Counted from the stretch's first letter, positions 17,278 to 25,810 are shown. The stretch is 51,490 nt of DNA from Collinsella sp. (GCA_018368345.1 JAGZEK010000016.1:1-51490); one strand, 5' to 3'. A program made the numbers and translations. The notes: a model not told the origin generated them from the letters alone.

Positions 17278-19230
17278 CTACAAGTTCTTGACACCCATCG
17301 CGCGCATGGCGTTCAGGATGGCGATGATCGCCACACCCACATCGCCGAACACAGCAAGCCACATGTTGGCGATGCCGAGCGCTGCCAGCACCAAAATCAG
17401 CAGCTTAATGCCCAGCGCAAAGATGATGTTCTGCCAAACAATCGACATGGTCTTGCGCGCCACGCGGATCGCGCGGGAGATGTTGGACGGCTTGTCATCC
17501 ATGAGCACGACGTCCGCCGCCTCAATTGCGGCGTCCGAGCCCATAGCGCCCATGGCGATGCCAACGTCTGCGCGGGTAAGCACGGGTGCGTCGTTGATAC
17601 CGTCGCCGACAAAAGCGAGCTTGCCCTTGCCGCTTTCGCCCGCGAGCAATGCCTCGACGCGCTCGACCTTGTCGCCCGGCAGTAGCTGCGCGTGGAACTC
17701 GTCGAGCCCCAGCCGCTTAGCCACAGACGCCGCAACCTCCTCGCGGTCGCCCGTGAGCATGACGGTGCGCTTGACGCCGGCGGCGTGCAGGTCGCGAATC
17801 GTCTGCTCGGCATCGGCCTTTATGGTGTCGGCAATTACAATGTGGCCGGCATAGATGCCATCGACTAGCACGTGGAGGATGGTGCCGACGACCTCGCAAT
17901 CGGGCGCTTCGACTCCGGCCGCGGCGAGCATCTTTGCGTTGCCAACGACGACGTGCTTGCCGTCGATGGTTGCCGTCACGCCGTGGCCCGCGTCGTTGGC
18001 GGAGTCGCTAACGCGCTTGGGGTCGACCTCGCCCTGGTAGGCGACACGCACGGACTGCGCGATGGGATGGTCGGAGAACGACTCGGCAAGGGCGGCGACC
18101 TCGAGCAACGACTGCTCGGTATAGCCGGCTTCGGGGTGTACCGCCACGACCGAAAACGTGCCGTTGGTGAGCGTGCCGGTCTTGTCAAAGACGACGGTGT
18201 CCACATCGGCGAGCGTCTCGAGGTAGTTGGAGCCCTTGATGAGGACGCCCAGCTTGGATGCGCCGCCAATGCCGCCAAAGAAGCTGAGCGGGACGCTAAT
18301 CACGAGCGCGCACGGGCAGCTGACGACCAGGAAGGTCAGGCCGCGCAGGATCCAGTCGGACCAGGCGCCGGTGACCAAGCCGCCGCCGAGCGCGAGCACC
18401 GCGGCAGCGCCGGTGACGGCGGGCGTGTAGATGCGGGCAAAGCGCGTGATGAAGTTCTCGGTGCGCGCCTTCTTTTCGCTGGCGTTTTCTACGAGCTCCA
18501 GGACGCGCGCGACGGTGGATTCGCCAAATGGCTTGGTGGTGCGCACGTGGATGAGCCCCGTCATGTTGATGCAGCCGCTGATGATATCGTCTCCGGTTTT
18601 GGCCGGGCGGGGGACCGACTCACCGGTAAGGGCGGCGGTGTCGAGCTGGGTTTCGCCCTCGACGATGACGCCGTCGATAGGCACGCGCTCGCCGGGCTTG
18701 ACCACGATCACGGTGCCGACCGCGATGTCATCGGGGAAGACCTGTTCGAGTGAGCCGTCGGGTTGCTCGACGTTGGCGTAGTCGGGTGCGATGTCCATCA
18801 TGGCGCTGATCGATTTACGGCTCTTGCCCACGGCGTATGCCTGGAACAGCTCGCCGACCTGGTAGAACAGCATGACGGCGGCGCCTTCGGCCATGTGCGG
18901 GTCGGTATCGGGGAAGAGCACCATGGCAAACGCGCCGATGGTCGCGACGGCCATGAGGAAGCTCTCGTCGAAGGCCTTGCCGCGGCGGATGTTATTGAAT
19001 GCCTTTTGCAGTACGTCGTAGCCGGCAATCAAAAACGGCACGAGGAACAGCACAAAGCTGGCGTAGATGTCGCCCGGGGTGCCGAATGCGGCAGTGAGGG
19101 TGCCGAGCTCATCGAGGGCGTACACCACGGCAAAAATGCCCAGCGCTACCAGGATGCGGTTGCGCTTATGCTCGAGTGATTCTTTTTTCTTGCGCTTCTT
19201 CTTTTTCTTTTTGGGGTCGGCGGTGGCCAT
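17278..19230 (-). CDS. Zn/Cd/Pb-exporting P1B-type ATPase
   Basis: A 650-residue metal-efflux ATPase. The transport Cys-Pro-Cys is in VSCPCALVIS, the actuator loop is TGESVPRP, the phosphorylation site is DKTGTLTNG, the nucleotide-domain HP is in SDHPIAQS, and the hinge is GDGINDAPVL. The last helix has the Asp of FGDVGVAIIAILN, typical of the P1B-2 (Zn/Cd/Pb) group. Instead of an N-terminal HMA domain it begins with a lysine-rich tract of about 15 residues (DPKKKKKKRKKKE). The HMA domain is a separate gene just upstream. GGGAGGA precedes the ATG at 19230. An ArsR-type half operator lies at about 19251-19276. Confidence 0.93.
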   Translation of the reverse strand: MATADPKKKKKKRKKKESLEHKRNRILVALGIFAVVYALDELGTLTAAFGTPGDIYASFVLFLVPFLIAGYDVLQKAFNNIRRGKAFDESFLMAVATIGAFAMVLFPDTDPHMAEGAAVMLFYQVGELFQAYAVGKSRKSISAMMDIAPDYANVEQPDGSLEQVFPDDIAVGTVIVVKPGERVPIDGVIVEGETQLDTAALTGESVPRPAKTGDDIISGCINMTGLIHVRTTKPFGESTVARVLELVENASEKKARTENFITRFARIYTPAVTGAAAVLALGGGLVTGAWSDWILRGLTFLVVSCPCALVISVPLSFFGGIGGASKLGVLIKGSNYLETLADVDTVVFDKTGTLTNGTFSVVAVHPEAGYTEQSLLEVAALAESFSDHPIAQSVRVAYQGEVDPKRVSDSANDAGHGVTATIDGKHVVVGNAKMLAAAGVEAPDCEVVGTILHVLVDGIYAGHIVIADTIKADAEQTIRDLHAAGVKRTVMLTGDREEVAASVAKRLGLDEFHAQLLPGDKVERVEALLAGESGKGKLAFVGDGINDAPVLTRADVGIAMGAMGSDAAIEAADVVLMDDKPSNISRAIRVARKTMSIVWQNIIFALGIKLLILVLAALGIANMWLAVFGDVGVAIIAILNAMRAMGVKNL

Positions 19231-19250
19231 GACTCGTATCCTCCCATTTG

Positions 19251-19276
19251 AATGAATGAACACTCGCTCATATAAT
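19251..19276 (-). promoter_or_regulatory. Second ArsR-type operator, upstream of the efflux ATPase
   Basis: The sequence TGAACACTCGCTCATATAAT matches the arms of the large operator at 19991-20047 (TGAACATGCGCTCATATAAT) at all but three positions. It lies 21 nt before the ATPase start codon, so the ATPase may have a separately repressed promoter in addition to read-through from the repressor gene. Confidence 0.7.
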
Positions 19277-19330
19277 TTCGCGAGCAAAGGCCGCGGCAAG
19301 CGCGGCCTTGCAGGTTGGCGTAAACCTGGG

Positions 19331-19549
19331 CTAGAGAATGATCTCGCAGTCCGGCTCGGCGTCGGCCGTAAACTCAACAACGCGGTTGAGCACCTCGTCG
19401 AACTCAGCATCATCGGCCTCGAGCGTCAGCTTCTGGGTCATAAAGTTGACGGACACGGATTTGACGCCCTCGAGCTTGGCCAGCTCGTCCTGAAGCTCGC
19501 GCGCACAGTTGGCGCAATCGATCTCATCGAGCTTGTACTGCTTTTTCAT
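19331..19549 (-). CDS. Free-standing heavy-metal-associated (HMA) chaperone
   Basis: A 72-residue ferredoxin-like HMA domain. The metal site reads DCANCAREL (CxxC), preceded by Asp rather than the Met usual in copper chaperones; an acidic residue next to CxxC is typical of Zn/Cd domains such as ZntA's. The tail ends in acidic residues plus one Cys (AEPDCEIIL), which could add a ligand. It lies between the repressor and the ATPase on the same strand. It probably passes metal to the ATPase, which lacks its own HMA domain (inference). Confidence 0.88.
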   Translation of the reverse strand: MKKQYKLDEIDCANCARELQDELAKLEGVKSVSVNFMTQKLTLEADDAEFDEVLNRVVEFTADAEPDCEIIL

Positions 19550-19611
19550 GGTGGGTTCCTTTCCCGTTTTTGCGGCTTGGGTGCAGGCCGCGCTGGTACC
19601 GTGGTTGGTTG

Positions 19612-19977
19612 CTATTCGCAGATATGGCTCATGCCCTGGTTGAGCATGGTGTAGACGTGGTCGTCGGCGAGCGAGTAGAGGATATTGCGCCCGTCGCGCC
19701 GGAATTTAACCAGGTGCGACTGCTTGAGTGTGCGCAGCTGGTGCGACACCGCGGACTGCGAGGTTTCGGTCGCTTCGGCGATGTCTGCCACGCAGAGCTC
19801 GCGGCCCATGAGGGCGTAAAGGATCTTGATACGCGTGGTGTCGCTGAAGACCTTGAACAGGTCGGCGAGGTCGTAGAGAAGCTCCTCGTCGGGAAGGTCC
19901 TCGGGCGAGCAGGTGGTGGGGATCACTGGCTCGGTGGCCTCGGTGTCGGGTTTCGTTTCATCAACGCGGATGCTCAT
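19612..19977 (-). CDS. ArsR/SmtB-family zinc-responsive repressor
   Basis: A 121-residue winged-helix repressor. The alpha-5 metal site is complete: Asp105, His107, His118 and Glu121 follow the exact D-x-H-x10-H-x2-E spacing of SmtB. The alpha-3 motif is ELCVADIA, lacking the second Cys of CadC (ELCVCDLA), so Zn is the favoured effector. DNA-recognition helix: SQSAVSHQLRTLKQS. The 5' region carries a consensus promoter covered by a large palindrome. AAAGGA lies before the ATG. It is expected to repress itself, the HMA gene and the ATPase, and to let go when metal binds. Confidence 0.92.
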   Translation of the reverse strand: MSIRVDETKPDTEATEPVIPTTCSPEDLPDEELLYDLADLFKVFSDTTRIKILYALMGRELCVADIAEATETSQSAVSHQLRTLKQSHLVKFRRDGRNILYSLADDHVYTMLNQGMSHICE

Positions 19978-19990
19978 TGCAATATCCTTT

Positions 19991-20051
19991 CATATGAACA
20001 TGCGCTCATATAATTTACTTTCGATTATATGAGCGCATGTTCATATGTCAA
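19991..20051 (-). promoter_or_regulatory. Consensus promoter with double ArsR operator
   Basis: Perfect 24-bp inverted arms at 19991-20014 and 20024-20047 with a 9-nt centre. Each arm is itself a near-palindromic TGAACA-type SmtB/CzrA site (ATATGAACATGCGCTCATAT). Reading on the minus strand, TTGACA (20051-20046) and TATAAT (20029-20024) are 16 nt apart and the right-arm site fills the spacer, so occupancy would block initiation. Confidence 0.88.
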
Positions 20052-20129
20052 TACAATTTGCGATAATTTCGATGACTGCTTGCCGCCTCGGCGATTTTCT
20101 GCGGGTTGGGAGACATCGACGCAATGCTC

Positions 20130-20347
20130 GCCAACATATTTCGAGATGTTCGGCCAGCATGCTAAGAAAGCCACCTTGAGAAGCATTGGAACTGTTCATA
20201 TTTGTACTTTATCGTGTTAAATACCGCGAGAATCAGTTCTTCCTCTACGGGAGTTCCTGCAGAATCAGTTTTATCTAAAGTTATATTGAGCATTGCTGCA
20301 GCCAATCTGGCACATCGGTGGCCGAATAAGTCGAAAAATGTAGGTGG
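20130..20347. repeat. Inverted pair of a 27-bp repeat, left of the PD-(D/E)XK cassette
   Basis: Copy 1 (20130-20156, CCAACATATTTCGAGATG then TTCGGCC) and copy 2 (20320-20347, reverse orientation, starting GGCCGAATAAG) face each other. Two further copies form a similar pair at 21789-21978. The 20048-20366 gap contains no other recognisable gene or RNA and is less GC-rich than the surroundings. Confidence 0.65.
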
Positions 20348-20366
20348 ACATCCGCAGAGATCGCCT

Positions 20367-21575
20367 TTAGAAGAGCGAATTCTCAATTAGATCAATAATC
20401 GTGTCGTCTTCCGTGCGGTTTTCATCGATTTTTGCGAAAATGTCGCTTTCCCAAGGCCCATTGATTTCCTCAGCAAGGGCCCCGACGTGTTGCATGTCGT
20501 CGGGTTCTGGCACATCGTTGATGTTCGGGTCATCAGCTTGCGGATATTGGCTTGCAATTTCGCGCTTGGCGGCCTCTTCTTCTTTGAGTGTCTCCAGGAC
20601 GCGGCGGCCGTATTCGAAGTAGCGCCGCAAGACAAATTGACGAAGAGTTTCTTGCAGGATGGCGAAGTTATCCGGGAGTCGACCGGGCCATATCTTCTCG
20701 CGAATGCGAATCGCTTCCATGACCCGTCTAAAAGCGGACTGCTTGAAAAACGAATGACGACTAACTGTGATAACGGCATATCCCATGTTTCGCAGCGTGT
20801 TTCGGCGTTCCTCGTCAATTGATTGCTGTTCGGGCTCGTCGTGGTAAAAGCCGTTGTATTCGATATCGGTCATCGAATTTTCGAGCAGCGCGTCGAGGTA
20901 GAAAACCGTCCGTCGCGTTAGGGCGGCGTATCTTTTGGGGACTGGGATCGGATAGTCCGTTTTGATAGCGCGTATGGCTAAGCCACCCATTGACTTGGGC
21001 ATTGTCAGCATCATGACAAACGCCGTTTCGAGTGGGGAGCGACAGCCTTCGCGTACATAAGAAAGTGCCTTAAGTGCTTTATTAGATCCACGATACCCCG
21101 ATGCCTCTGAAAAGAAGGCTCTGAGCTCTTCAACGCTGGTTAGGGCTGGGCGCTCGCGATATTGAGTTTCGTCGGACGTTCCAAGCGCGTAGGAGCCGCA
21201 GATTTCAAAGTAATACTCAACGAGCTCCGAAAGGTTGAGGTCGGCTGCTGCTTCTAACGCGCACAGCTTGATATCGACGATGTAGACGTTCGGCTCGAGT
21301 TCTAGGTAGCTTTCTGCATCAAACGTATAGCGCGTGCAGTGGCAGATGCAGCCCTTGCGGTGCCTTTTGGCATTATTGGAAAACGTCAGCACATGGATGC
21401 TTTCAGAATCGACATTCTTTCTGTTGAGCCATGCTCGCGCCGCTTCCAGGTTGGACGTGGTCGGCGCAGACACCTTGATCTTTTCCATAGGTATGGGATC
21501 GGTCGCGTAGCTTGCGAGCGAGTTGACTGTTTGGTATACAGCGCGTGCCGTGGTATGTGACAGAACGATTCCCAT
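20367..21575 (-). CDS. PD-(D/E)XK-like protein with AbiEi-like N-terminus, paralogue 1
   Basis: No named family is certain. Numbered from the ATG at 21575 (402 residues), the N-terminal half opens LSHTTARAVY and runs to LSELVEYYFEICGSYAL, a layout resembling AbiEi-type antitoxins fused to DUF559-like domains. The C-terminal half has SPLE (180-183), Asp228 in FYLDALLE, Glu239 in IEYNGFYH and a helix plus GYAVITV, the arrangement of very-short-patch/DUF559 nucleases. The protein at 29995-31044 shares the whole plan. The start is unclear: the frame is open to 21797, but the upstream ATGs lack a ribosome site and the extreme one lies in a repeat. The gene sits alone between inverted repeats in AT-richer DNA. 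A role in defence or nucleic-acid repair is inference. Confidence 0.6.
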   Translation of the reverse strand: MGIVLSHTTARAVYQTVNSLASYATDPIPMEKIKVSAPTTSNLEAARAWLNRKNVDSESIHVLTFSNNAKRHRKGCICHCTRYTFDAESYLELEPNVYIVDIKLCALEAAADLNLSELVEYYFEICGSYALGTSDETQYRERPALTSVEELRAFFSEASGYRGSNKALKALSYVREGCRSPLETAFVMMLTMPKSMGGLAIRAIKTDYPIPVPKRYAALTRRTVFYLDALLENSMTDIEYNGFYHDEPEQQSIDEERRNTLRNMGYAVITVSRHSFFKQSAFRRVMEAIRIREKIWPGRLPDNFAILQETLRQFVLRRYFEYGRRVLETLKEEEAAKREIASQYPQADDPNINDVPEPDDMQHVGALAEEINGPWESDIFAKIDENRTEDDTIIDLIENSLF

Positions 21576-21788
21576 ACGCGCATGATGGCATAGCGGACGC
21601 CATATACGCCCGAAACTTCGGGCAACGGTATTGGGGCGCGGCTTATCTTCTGCGAACGGTGGGTTTTGAGCTGTCGTATTGAGGGGGGCAGCTTCGGTTG
21701 GGGAGGTTTCTGTCGGCCGCCCCATTTTGGTGAACTTTAGTTGCGGATTCGTAGCTTCTAAGCGTTTTTGCCGACCGCTCAGATGCCT

Positions 21789-21978
21789 CACCAACATAAT
21801 TTGAGTTATTCGGCCTTATCCTATACGAATGGTGCGATCGCAACGTCCTATTCGAATTGATTCAGGTAGATTTATAGGGCTTGGTTGCGAAATTGGGGCG
21901 ACTATAGCGCTCGATTGCGGTTCAAGGGGCCTCGACTAGTGGTTCAGCTGGCCGAACAACTCGAAAAAAGTAGGTGGG
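21789..21978. repeat. Inverted pair of a 27-bp repeat, right of the PD-(D/E)XK cassette
   Basis: Copy 3 (21789-21815, CACCAACATAATTTGAG then TTATTCGGCC) and copy 4 (21950-21978, reverse, GGCCGAACAACTCGAAAAAA) match the pair at 20130-20347. The rest of 21816-22025 shows no gene. Confidence 0.65.
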
Positions 21979-22025
21979 CCAACCTGCCGACTATGTGAAG
22001 CATGCGTATTTGCTCGTTTTGATTA

Positions 22026-22061
22026 AAACTAGGGTGCAGCCATAAGACTGCGCCCTAGTTT
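22026..22061 (-). terminator. Terminator of the exonuclease gene
   Basis: Stem AAACTAGGGTGCAG / CTGCGCCCTAGTTT with one mismatch and an 8-nt loop, followed by T-rich sequence on the minus strand (TTTTAATC). Confidence 0.8.
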
Positions 22062-22126
22062 ACTGCGTGCCGGTGCGTCCAGACGGATTGCACTGTGCCT
22101 GGCAGGCGCTCCCGCAGATGGATCGG

Positions 22127-23095
22127 TTATTTCGCGAATAGGTTCTTGAGGTTGAACTCGGCCTGTACCGTGCGGAGCATGAGGTCGGTGTCGTCCAGAC
22201 CCAGATGCTGCTCGTTGGCGTCGGGCGCGAGGGTGCCGCGACGGCGTGCCCAGTTCTCGAGCGCGGCGGGGGCGGACTCGCGGGGGAGCGAGCGCACGTC
22301 GGCATCCAGACTGCGGCAGATCTGGCGCGAGTCGATGACGATAATCTTGCCGGCGCGGCGTGCCTCGGCGTAACCGTCCAGATGAATTTTGAACCAGCTG
22401 TCCTCGAACGCGGCGTTATGCGCCATGTACGGGTACTTCTTCATAAGCTTGAGCAGCTGCTTCTGCAATTCCTTGTTCTCGCGGAAGGGCGTTTTGCCGT
22501 CGATGTCGTCCCAGGTGATGTGGTGGATATTCGACAGCGGCACATCCTCGCCGCGGTAGATATCGGGCAGGCCGCAGTAGTGTGCCTCGGCGTCATGCGG
22601 CACGGCGTCGCTGGTGAGGTCCATGATTTCCCAGCCCACGTTGATGATATAGCCGCGCTCGGGTGCACGGCCGGTGGTCTCGATGTCGATACCGAGCACG
22701 GTGCCCTGGATGGGCTTGCGGGCGTAGGCCACGCCGAGCGCGTCGCGGTCGCCGCGGATCTCGCGCATGACCGACGCGGCGGTGCGCTTTTGCATCTTAC
22801 CGATGGCGGCGCAGGTGTCGGCATCGGACAGGCCGCGCGAAAGCGTCGCGGGCGTCACGTTGCGCAGGCGCGCCTCGCCAATCTGGTCGCACAGGTCGCG
22901 GTTGCGGTCAGCCAGGTCGCGCACGGTGGCAAAGTCGAAGCTGGGGTCGCCCTCGGCGGTAAAGTACTCGGTTTCGAGCACCTTAAGGGCCTCCTCGCCC
23001 TTCTGGCGCTCGGACTCCATGGCGCCGTGATCGCCATAGATAAACATGGGGATAAACGGCTGACGCTCGTATTCGAGTGCTTGTGAAACGTTCAT
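22127..23095 (-). CDS. DEDDh-family 3'-5' exonuclease
   Basis: A 322-residue protein. The C-terminal two thirds is a DnaQ-like exonuclease: motif I GIDIETTGR (Asp/Glu), motif II AHNAAFEDSW (Asn-Ala-Ala-Phe-Glu-Asp) and motif III HLGLDDTDLM (His and Asp). The first 130 residues are family-unassigned and helical. Substrates could be DNA or RNA; it is not the polymerase III epsilon subunit by context. AAGGAG lies 8 nt before the ATG. Single gene with its own terminator. Confidence 0.87.
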   Translation of the reverse strand: MNVSQALEYERQPFIPMFIYGDHGAMESERQKGEEALKVLETEYFTAEGDPSFDFATVRDLADRNRDLCDQIGEARLRNVTPATLSRGLSDADTCAAIGKMQKRTAASVMREIRGDRDALGVAYARKPIQGTVLGIDIETTGRAPERGYIINVGWEIMDLTSDAVPHDAEAHYCGLPDIYRGEDVPLSNIHHITWDDIDGKTPFRENKELQKQLLKLMKKYPYMAHNAAFEDSWFKIHLDGYAEARRAGKIIVIDSRQICRSLDADVRSLPRESAPAALENWARRRGTLAPDANEQHLGLDDTDLMLRTVQAEFNLKNLFAK

Positions 23096-23165
23096 ATAAC
23101 TGCTCCTTGGACGGGCCGCACCGCGCGGCTCGGGTTCATTGAGATGTGGCGAGATGATAGTTTAC

Positions 23166-23220
23166 CATGGGCAACTATTGGCATCGCGCCTAGGACAACT
23201 ACAATACCCTAGTTGACCGC
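23166..23220 (+). promoter_or_regulatory. Predicted metal-regulator site upstream of the exporter
   Basis: CATGGGCAACTATTG (23166-23180) differs by one base from a 15-mer in the DtxR-type gene's operator region. Downstream, CAACTA and TAGTTG form an inverted repeat flanked by CCTAGG-like half-sites. No convincing -35/-10 pair is assigned. Confidence 0.45.
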
Positions 23221-23267
23221 TAGGACTTTTACAATGCTGCCGAAAGACATGAAAGGTTCCATCCGTC

Positions 23268-24356
23268 ATGGATTTGCTGATTGATATTCTGCTCGACGCC
23301 GGCAAGGACACGCTCTCGCTGGCGCCGTTTTTGTTGGTGACGTATCTTGCTCTCGAGACACTTGAGCACGTTGCGGGCGACCGCGTCAACGGCGCTATCA
23401 AGCGCGCCGGCGCTGCGGGTCCTGTGGCTGGCTCGCTGCTGGGCATTGTGCCGCAGTGCGGATTTTCGGCCATGGCAGCAACGCTGTACGCCGGCCGTGT
23501 CGTGACGCTGGGCACGCTGGTCGCCGTGTTCCTCTCGACCTCCGATGAGATGCTGCCGCTGTTGCTCGCCGAACAGGTGCCCGTGCAGACCATGGCGATG
23601 CTTTTGGCTTCGAAGGCACTGATCGCGCTGGTCACGGGCTTTATCGTGGACGCCGCCATTCGCGGCCTGCGTCGTAACGCTCGCGCGCATGCGGCGATTC
23701 GCCGCACCGTGCTGGGAACCGCGGCCAACTCGGCCCACGTGAATTGCGCGCACGACGACCACACTGGCGGTGACATCATCGACGAGGTGGCCGAGGCGGG
23801 CGTGAGCGCCGACCACATCCACGAGCTGTGCGAGCGCGACCATTGCGGTTGTGATGAAGACGAGGACGAGCACGAACACGGACATGGCCACGATCACGGT
23901 CATGAGGGCGAATATGAACACCATGATGGTCACGGTCACTCCCATTCCCACGAAGGGACGCCTGTCCTGTCGATTATCCGCAGCGCCATCTCCCACACCG
24001 TGCAGGTATCGGTATTCATTTTCCTGGTGACGCTGATTCTGGTTGCCGTGCTCGAGACGTTCGGCGAGTCCGCAATCGAGCAGTTCCTGCGCGGCAACGA
24101 GACGCTTGCGGTCCTGGGCTCGGCACTCGTCGGCCTGATCCCCAACTGCTCGGCCAGCGTCGTCATCACGCAACTGTACCTGGAAGGCGCGCTGCAGCTG
24201 GCCCCGATGCTCGCCGGCACGCTCATTTCCGCCGGCGTGGGTTATCTGGTGCTGTTCCGCACCAACCGCAGCGCCCGCGAAAATGCCGTGTTCCTGATCA
24301 TGATGTACGTCATCGGCGCTGGCTGGGGCCTCATCCTCTCCGCCTTTGGCCTCTAA
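23268..24356 (+). CDS. Putative 10-TM heavy-metal exporter (ArsP_2-like), His-rich loop
   Basis: A 362-residue membrane protein of the putative manganese/heavy-metal exporter family (PF11449 type). Two repeat halves each carry a Pro-x-Cys motif: GIVPQCGFSA in the first and GLIPNCSASV in the second. Between the halves, residues about 155-240 form a cytoplasmic or external loop rich in His, Asp and Glu (HEHGHGHDHGHEGEYEH), likely a metal buffer or sensor. The loop separates two groups of about four to five membrane segments. Its promoter region shares a motif with the DtxR-type repressor, which suggests Mn or Fe export (inference). Confidence 0.85.
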   Translation: MDLLIDILLDAGKDTLSLAPFLLVTYLALETLEHVAGDRVNGAIKRAGAAGPVAGSLLGIVPQCGFSAMAATLYAGRVVTLGTLVAVFLSTSDEMLPLLLAEQVPVQTMAMLLASKALIALVTGFIVDAAIRGLRRNARAHAAIRRTVLGTAANSAHVNCAHDDHTGGDIIDEVAEAGVSADHIHELCERDHCGCDEDEDEHEHGHGHDHGHEGEYEHHDGHGHSHSHEGTPVLSIIRSAISHTVQVSVFIFLVTLILVAVLETFGESAIEQFLRGNETLAVLGSALVGLIPNCSASVVITQLYLEGALQLAPMLAGTLISAGVGYLVLFRTNRSARENAVFLIMMYVIGAGWGLILSAFGL

Positions 24357-24375
24357 GTAGATGTTTGGGATAGGC

Positions 24376-24490
24376 CGTAAAAACTGGGGTATACCGTAAA
24401 ATCTACCGCCATGACTTGGGCGTTGGATGCGCGTCAATCGCCAAAACAAAAAGGTAGATTTTCGGACATGTCCCAAAAATCTACCTTGGT
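24376..24490. repeat. AAAATCTACC inverted-repeat region
   Basis: Three copies of the AAAATCTACC motif: 24398-24407 direct, 24452-24461 inverted and about 24476-24485 direct. The second and third form a tight hairpin with the tip CGGACATGTCCC. It lies between convergent genes, so bidirectional termination is plausible. Confidence 0.6.
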
Positions 24491-24972
24491 TAGCGCAGCA
24501 GCTCGGTGAGGTTGCGTTTAAAGCGGGCGCGGTCTTCGCTGGTAAATGCCGCCGGCCCGCGAGTGCGTCCGCCGGCGCGGCGCACCTTCTTTTCCTCGTG
24601 GCGAATAAACAGCTGCATGTCGATGGTTGCTTTGTCGTAGACGCGCCCGCGCACACCGATAGCGGCGGCATCGCGCCCGAGCACCATGCTCGCCAAGCCA
24701 ATGTCCTGCGTCACGACCACGTCGCCCGCCTGCAGGCGTTCGACAATGGCAAAGTCGGCGCTGTCGGCGCCCACGCTCACGTCGAGCGTCGTGACCCAAA
24801 AGCCGCGTCGCGCGTGCTCGGCATCGCGCGGGTCGTCGCGGCGAATGTGCCGTTCCAGGTTTTGCGTGCTGTTGCCGGCGATAACAACGGCGACGCCCGC
24901 CCGCCGCGCGCAGTCAATCGACTCGCGCGTGACCGGGCAGGCGTCTGCATCAATAAAGAGCGTTCGTGGCAT
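24490..24972 (-). CDS. YaiI/YqxD family protein (DUF188)
   Basis: A 160-residue member of the UPF0178 family, PIN-like in fold but of unknown function. The family opening FIDADACPV (conserved acidic cluster), the central VSVGADSADFAIV and VVTQDIGLASMVL, and the C-terminal RTRGPAAFTSEDRARF are all present. Its ATG directly abuts the stop of the upstream HdeD-like gene, so the two are coupled. Confidence 0.93.
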   Translation of the reverse strand: MPRTLFIDADACPVTRESIDCARRAGVAVVIAGNSTQNLERHIRRDDPRDAEHARRGFWVTTLDVSVGADSADFAIVERLQAGDVVVTQDIGLASMVLGRDAAAIGVRGRVYDKATIDMQLFIRHEEKKVRRAGGRTRGPAAFTSEDRARFKRNLTELLR

Positions 24973-25575
24973 CTAGCGCACCAGTTTGCCAAATTGAATA
25001 GCGCGAACAATGAGCGTTACGCCAAACACCAGCAGCGCGGCGCCGCTAAAGATGACGAGCATCTTGGCCGACCACAGCGGATAGATAAACACGAACATGC
25101 CGGCGATGATGGAAAGTGCGCCGCTCAGGATGGCGAGGGCGCGGTTGGACGAAAGCTCGGACTCCAGAATGGACATGACACCTTCGACAATCCAGCCAAA
25201 GCCGGCCACGATAACCACCATCGTGGTGAGCGTCGCGGTCGAGAAGGCCTGGTTGCGCAGGATTATGACGCCGCCCAAGATAATGAGTAGGTTGGAGATG
25301 ATGCTCGTCACGCGCCAGCCGGTGGGCAGCAGCGGCTCAAAAATGGCAGTGAACAGTCTGATGGCAGCAGTGATTACAAAGTAAAAACCCAGGACGGTCG
25401 TCAAAAAGACGAGGGACTTGGCGGGTGCAAAAAGCAGCGCGATACCAGCAATGAGTGCTAAGACGCCCGTGATGGCGTAGATCCAGCGTACGGCCTTGAC
25501 GGCTTTGCCCGCCATGCTTTTCTCGTCAAATCCAAACTGGCTCGATTTTTGGTCATCGTTCTTAAAGATGCCCAT
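24973..25575 (-). CDS. HdeD/DUF308 family membrane protein
   Basis: A 200-residue integral membrane protein with six predicted transmembrane segments in three helix pairs, the DUF308 pattern. Some members (HdeD) help enteric bacteria survive acid at high density; elsewhere the function is unknown. The first 30 residues are polar. AAAGGAG lies before the ATG. It is first in a two-gene unit with the YaiI-like gene. Confidence 0.85.
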   Translation of the reverse strand: MGIFKNDDQKSSQFGFDEKSMAGKAVKAVRWIYAITGVLALIAGIALLFAPAKSLVFLTTVLGFYFVITAAIRLFTAIFEPLLPTGWRVTSIISNLLIILGGVIILRNQAFSTATLTTMVVIVAGFGWIVEGVMSILESELSSNRALAILSGALSIIAGMFVFIYPLWSAKMLVIFSGAALLVFGVTLIVRAIQFGKLVR

Positions 25576-25810
25576 AATGTCTCCTTTCCGTGCGGCGTAA
25601 GCCTTGATCGTTACAACCAGTATCGCTTAAAGGCGCTGGCGTATGGGTCGGGGAGGGCGAAACGTAGCCCAAAGGTCCCGAATTGTTTCCGTTGTTCCCC
25701 ACGTCGCGATTTTCTATTCAACAGGTGTAGAACATTGCAGCCCTGTTCGTTATTGCCTACGTTTTAGGTTAGATTTTCCTAAAGACAATTGGCTTGAATT
25801 GGGGGTCCCT

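Noticed and set aside
20367..21797. The longest start (21797) for PD-(D/E)XK paralogue 1
   Set aside because: No ribosome site, the ATG lies in a 27-bp repeat, and the first 74 residues are low-complexity and not shared with the paralogue.
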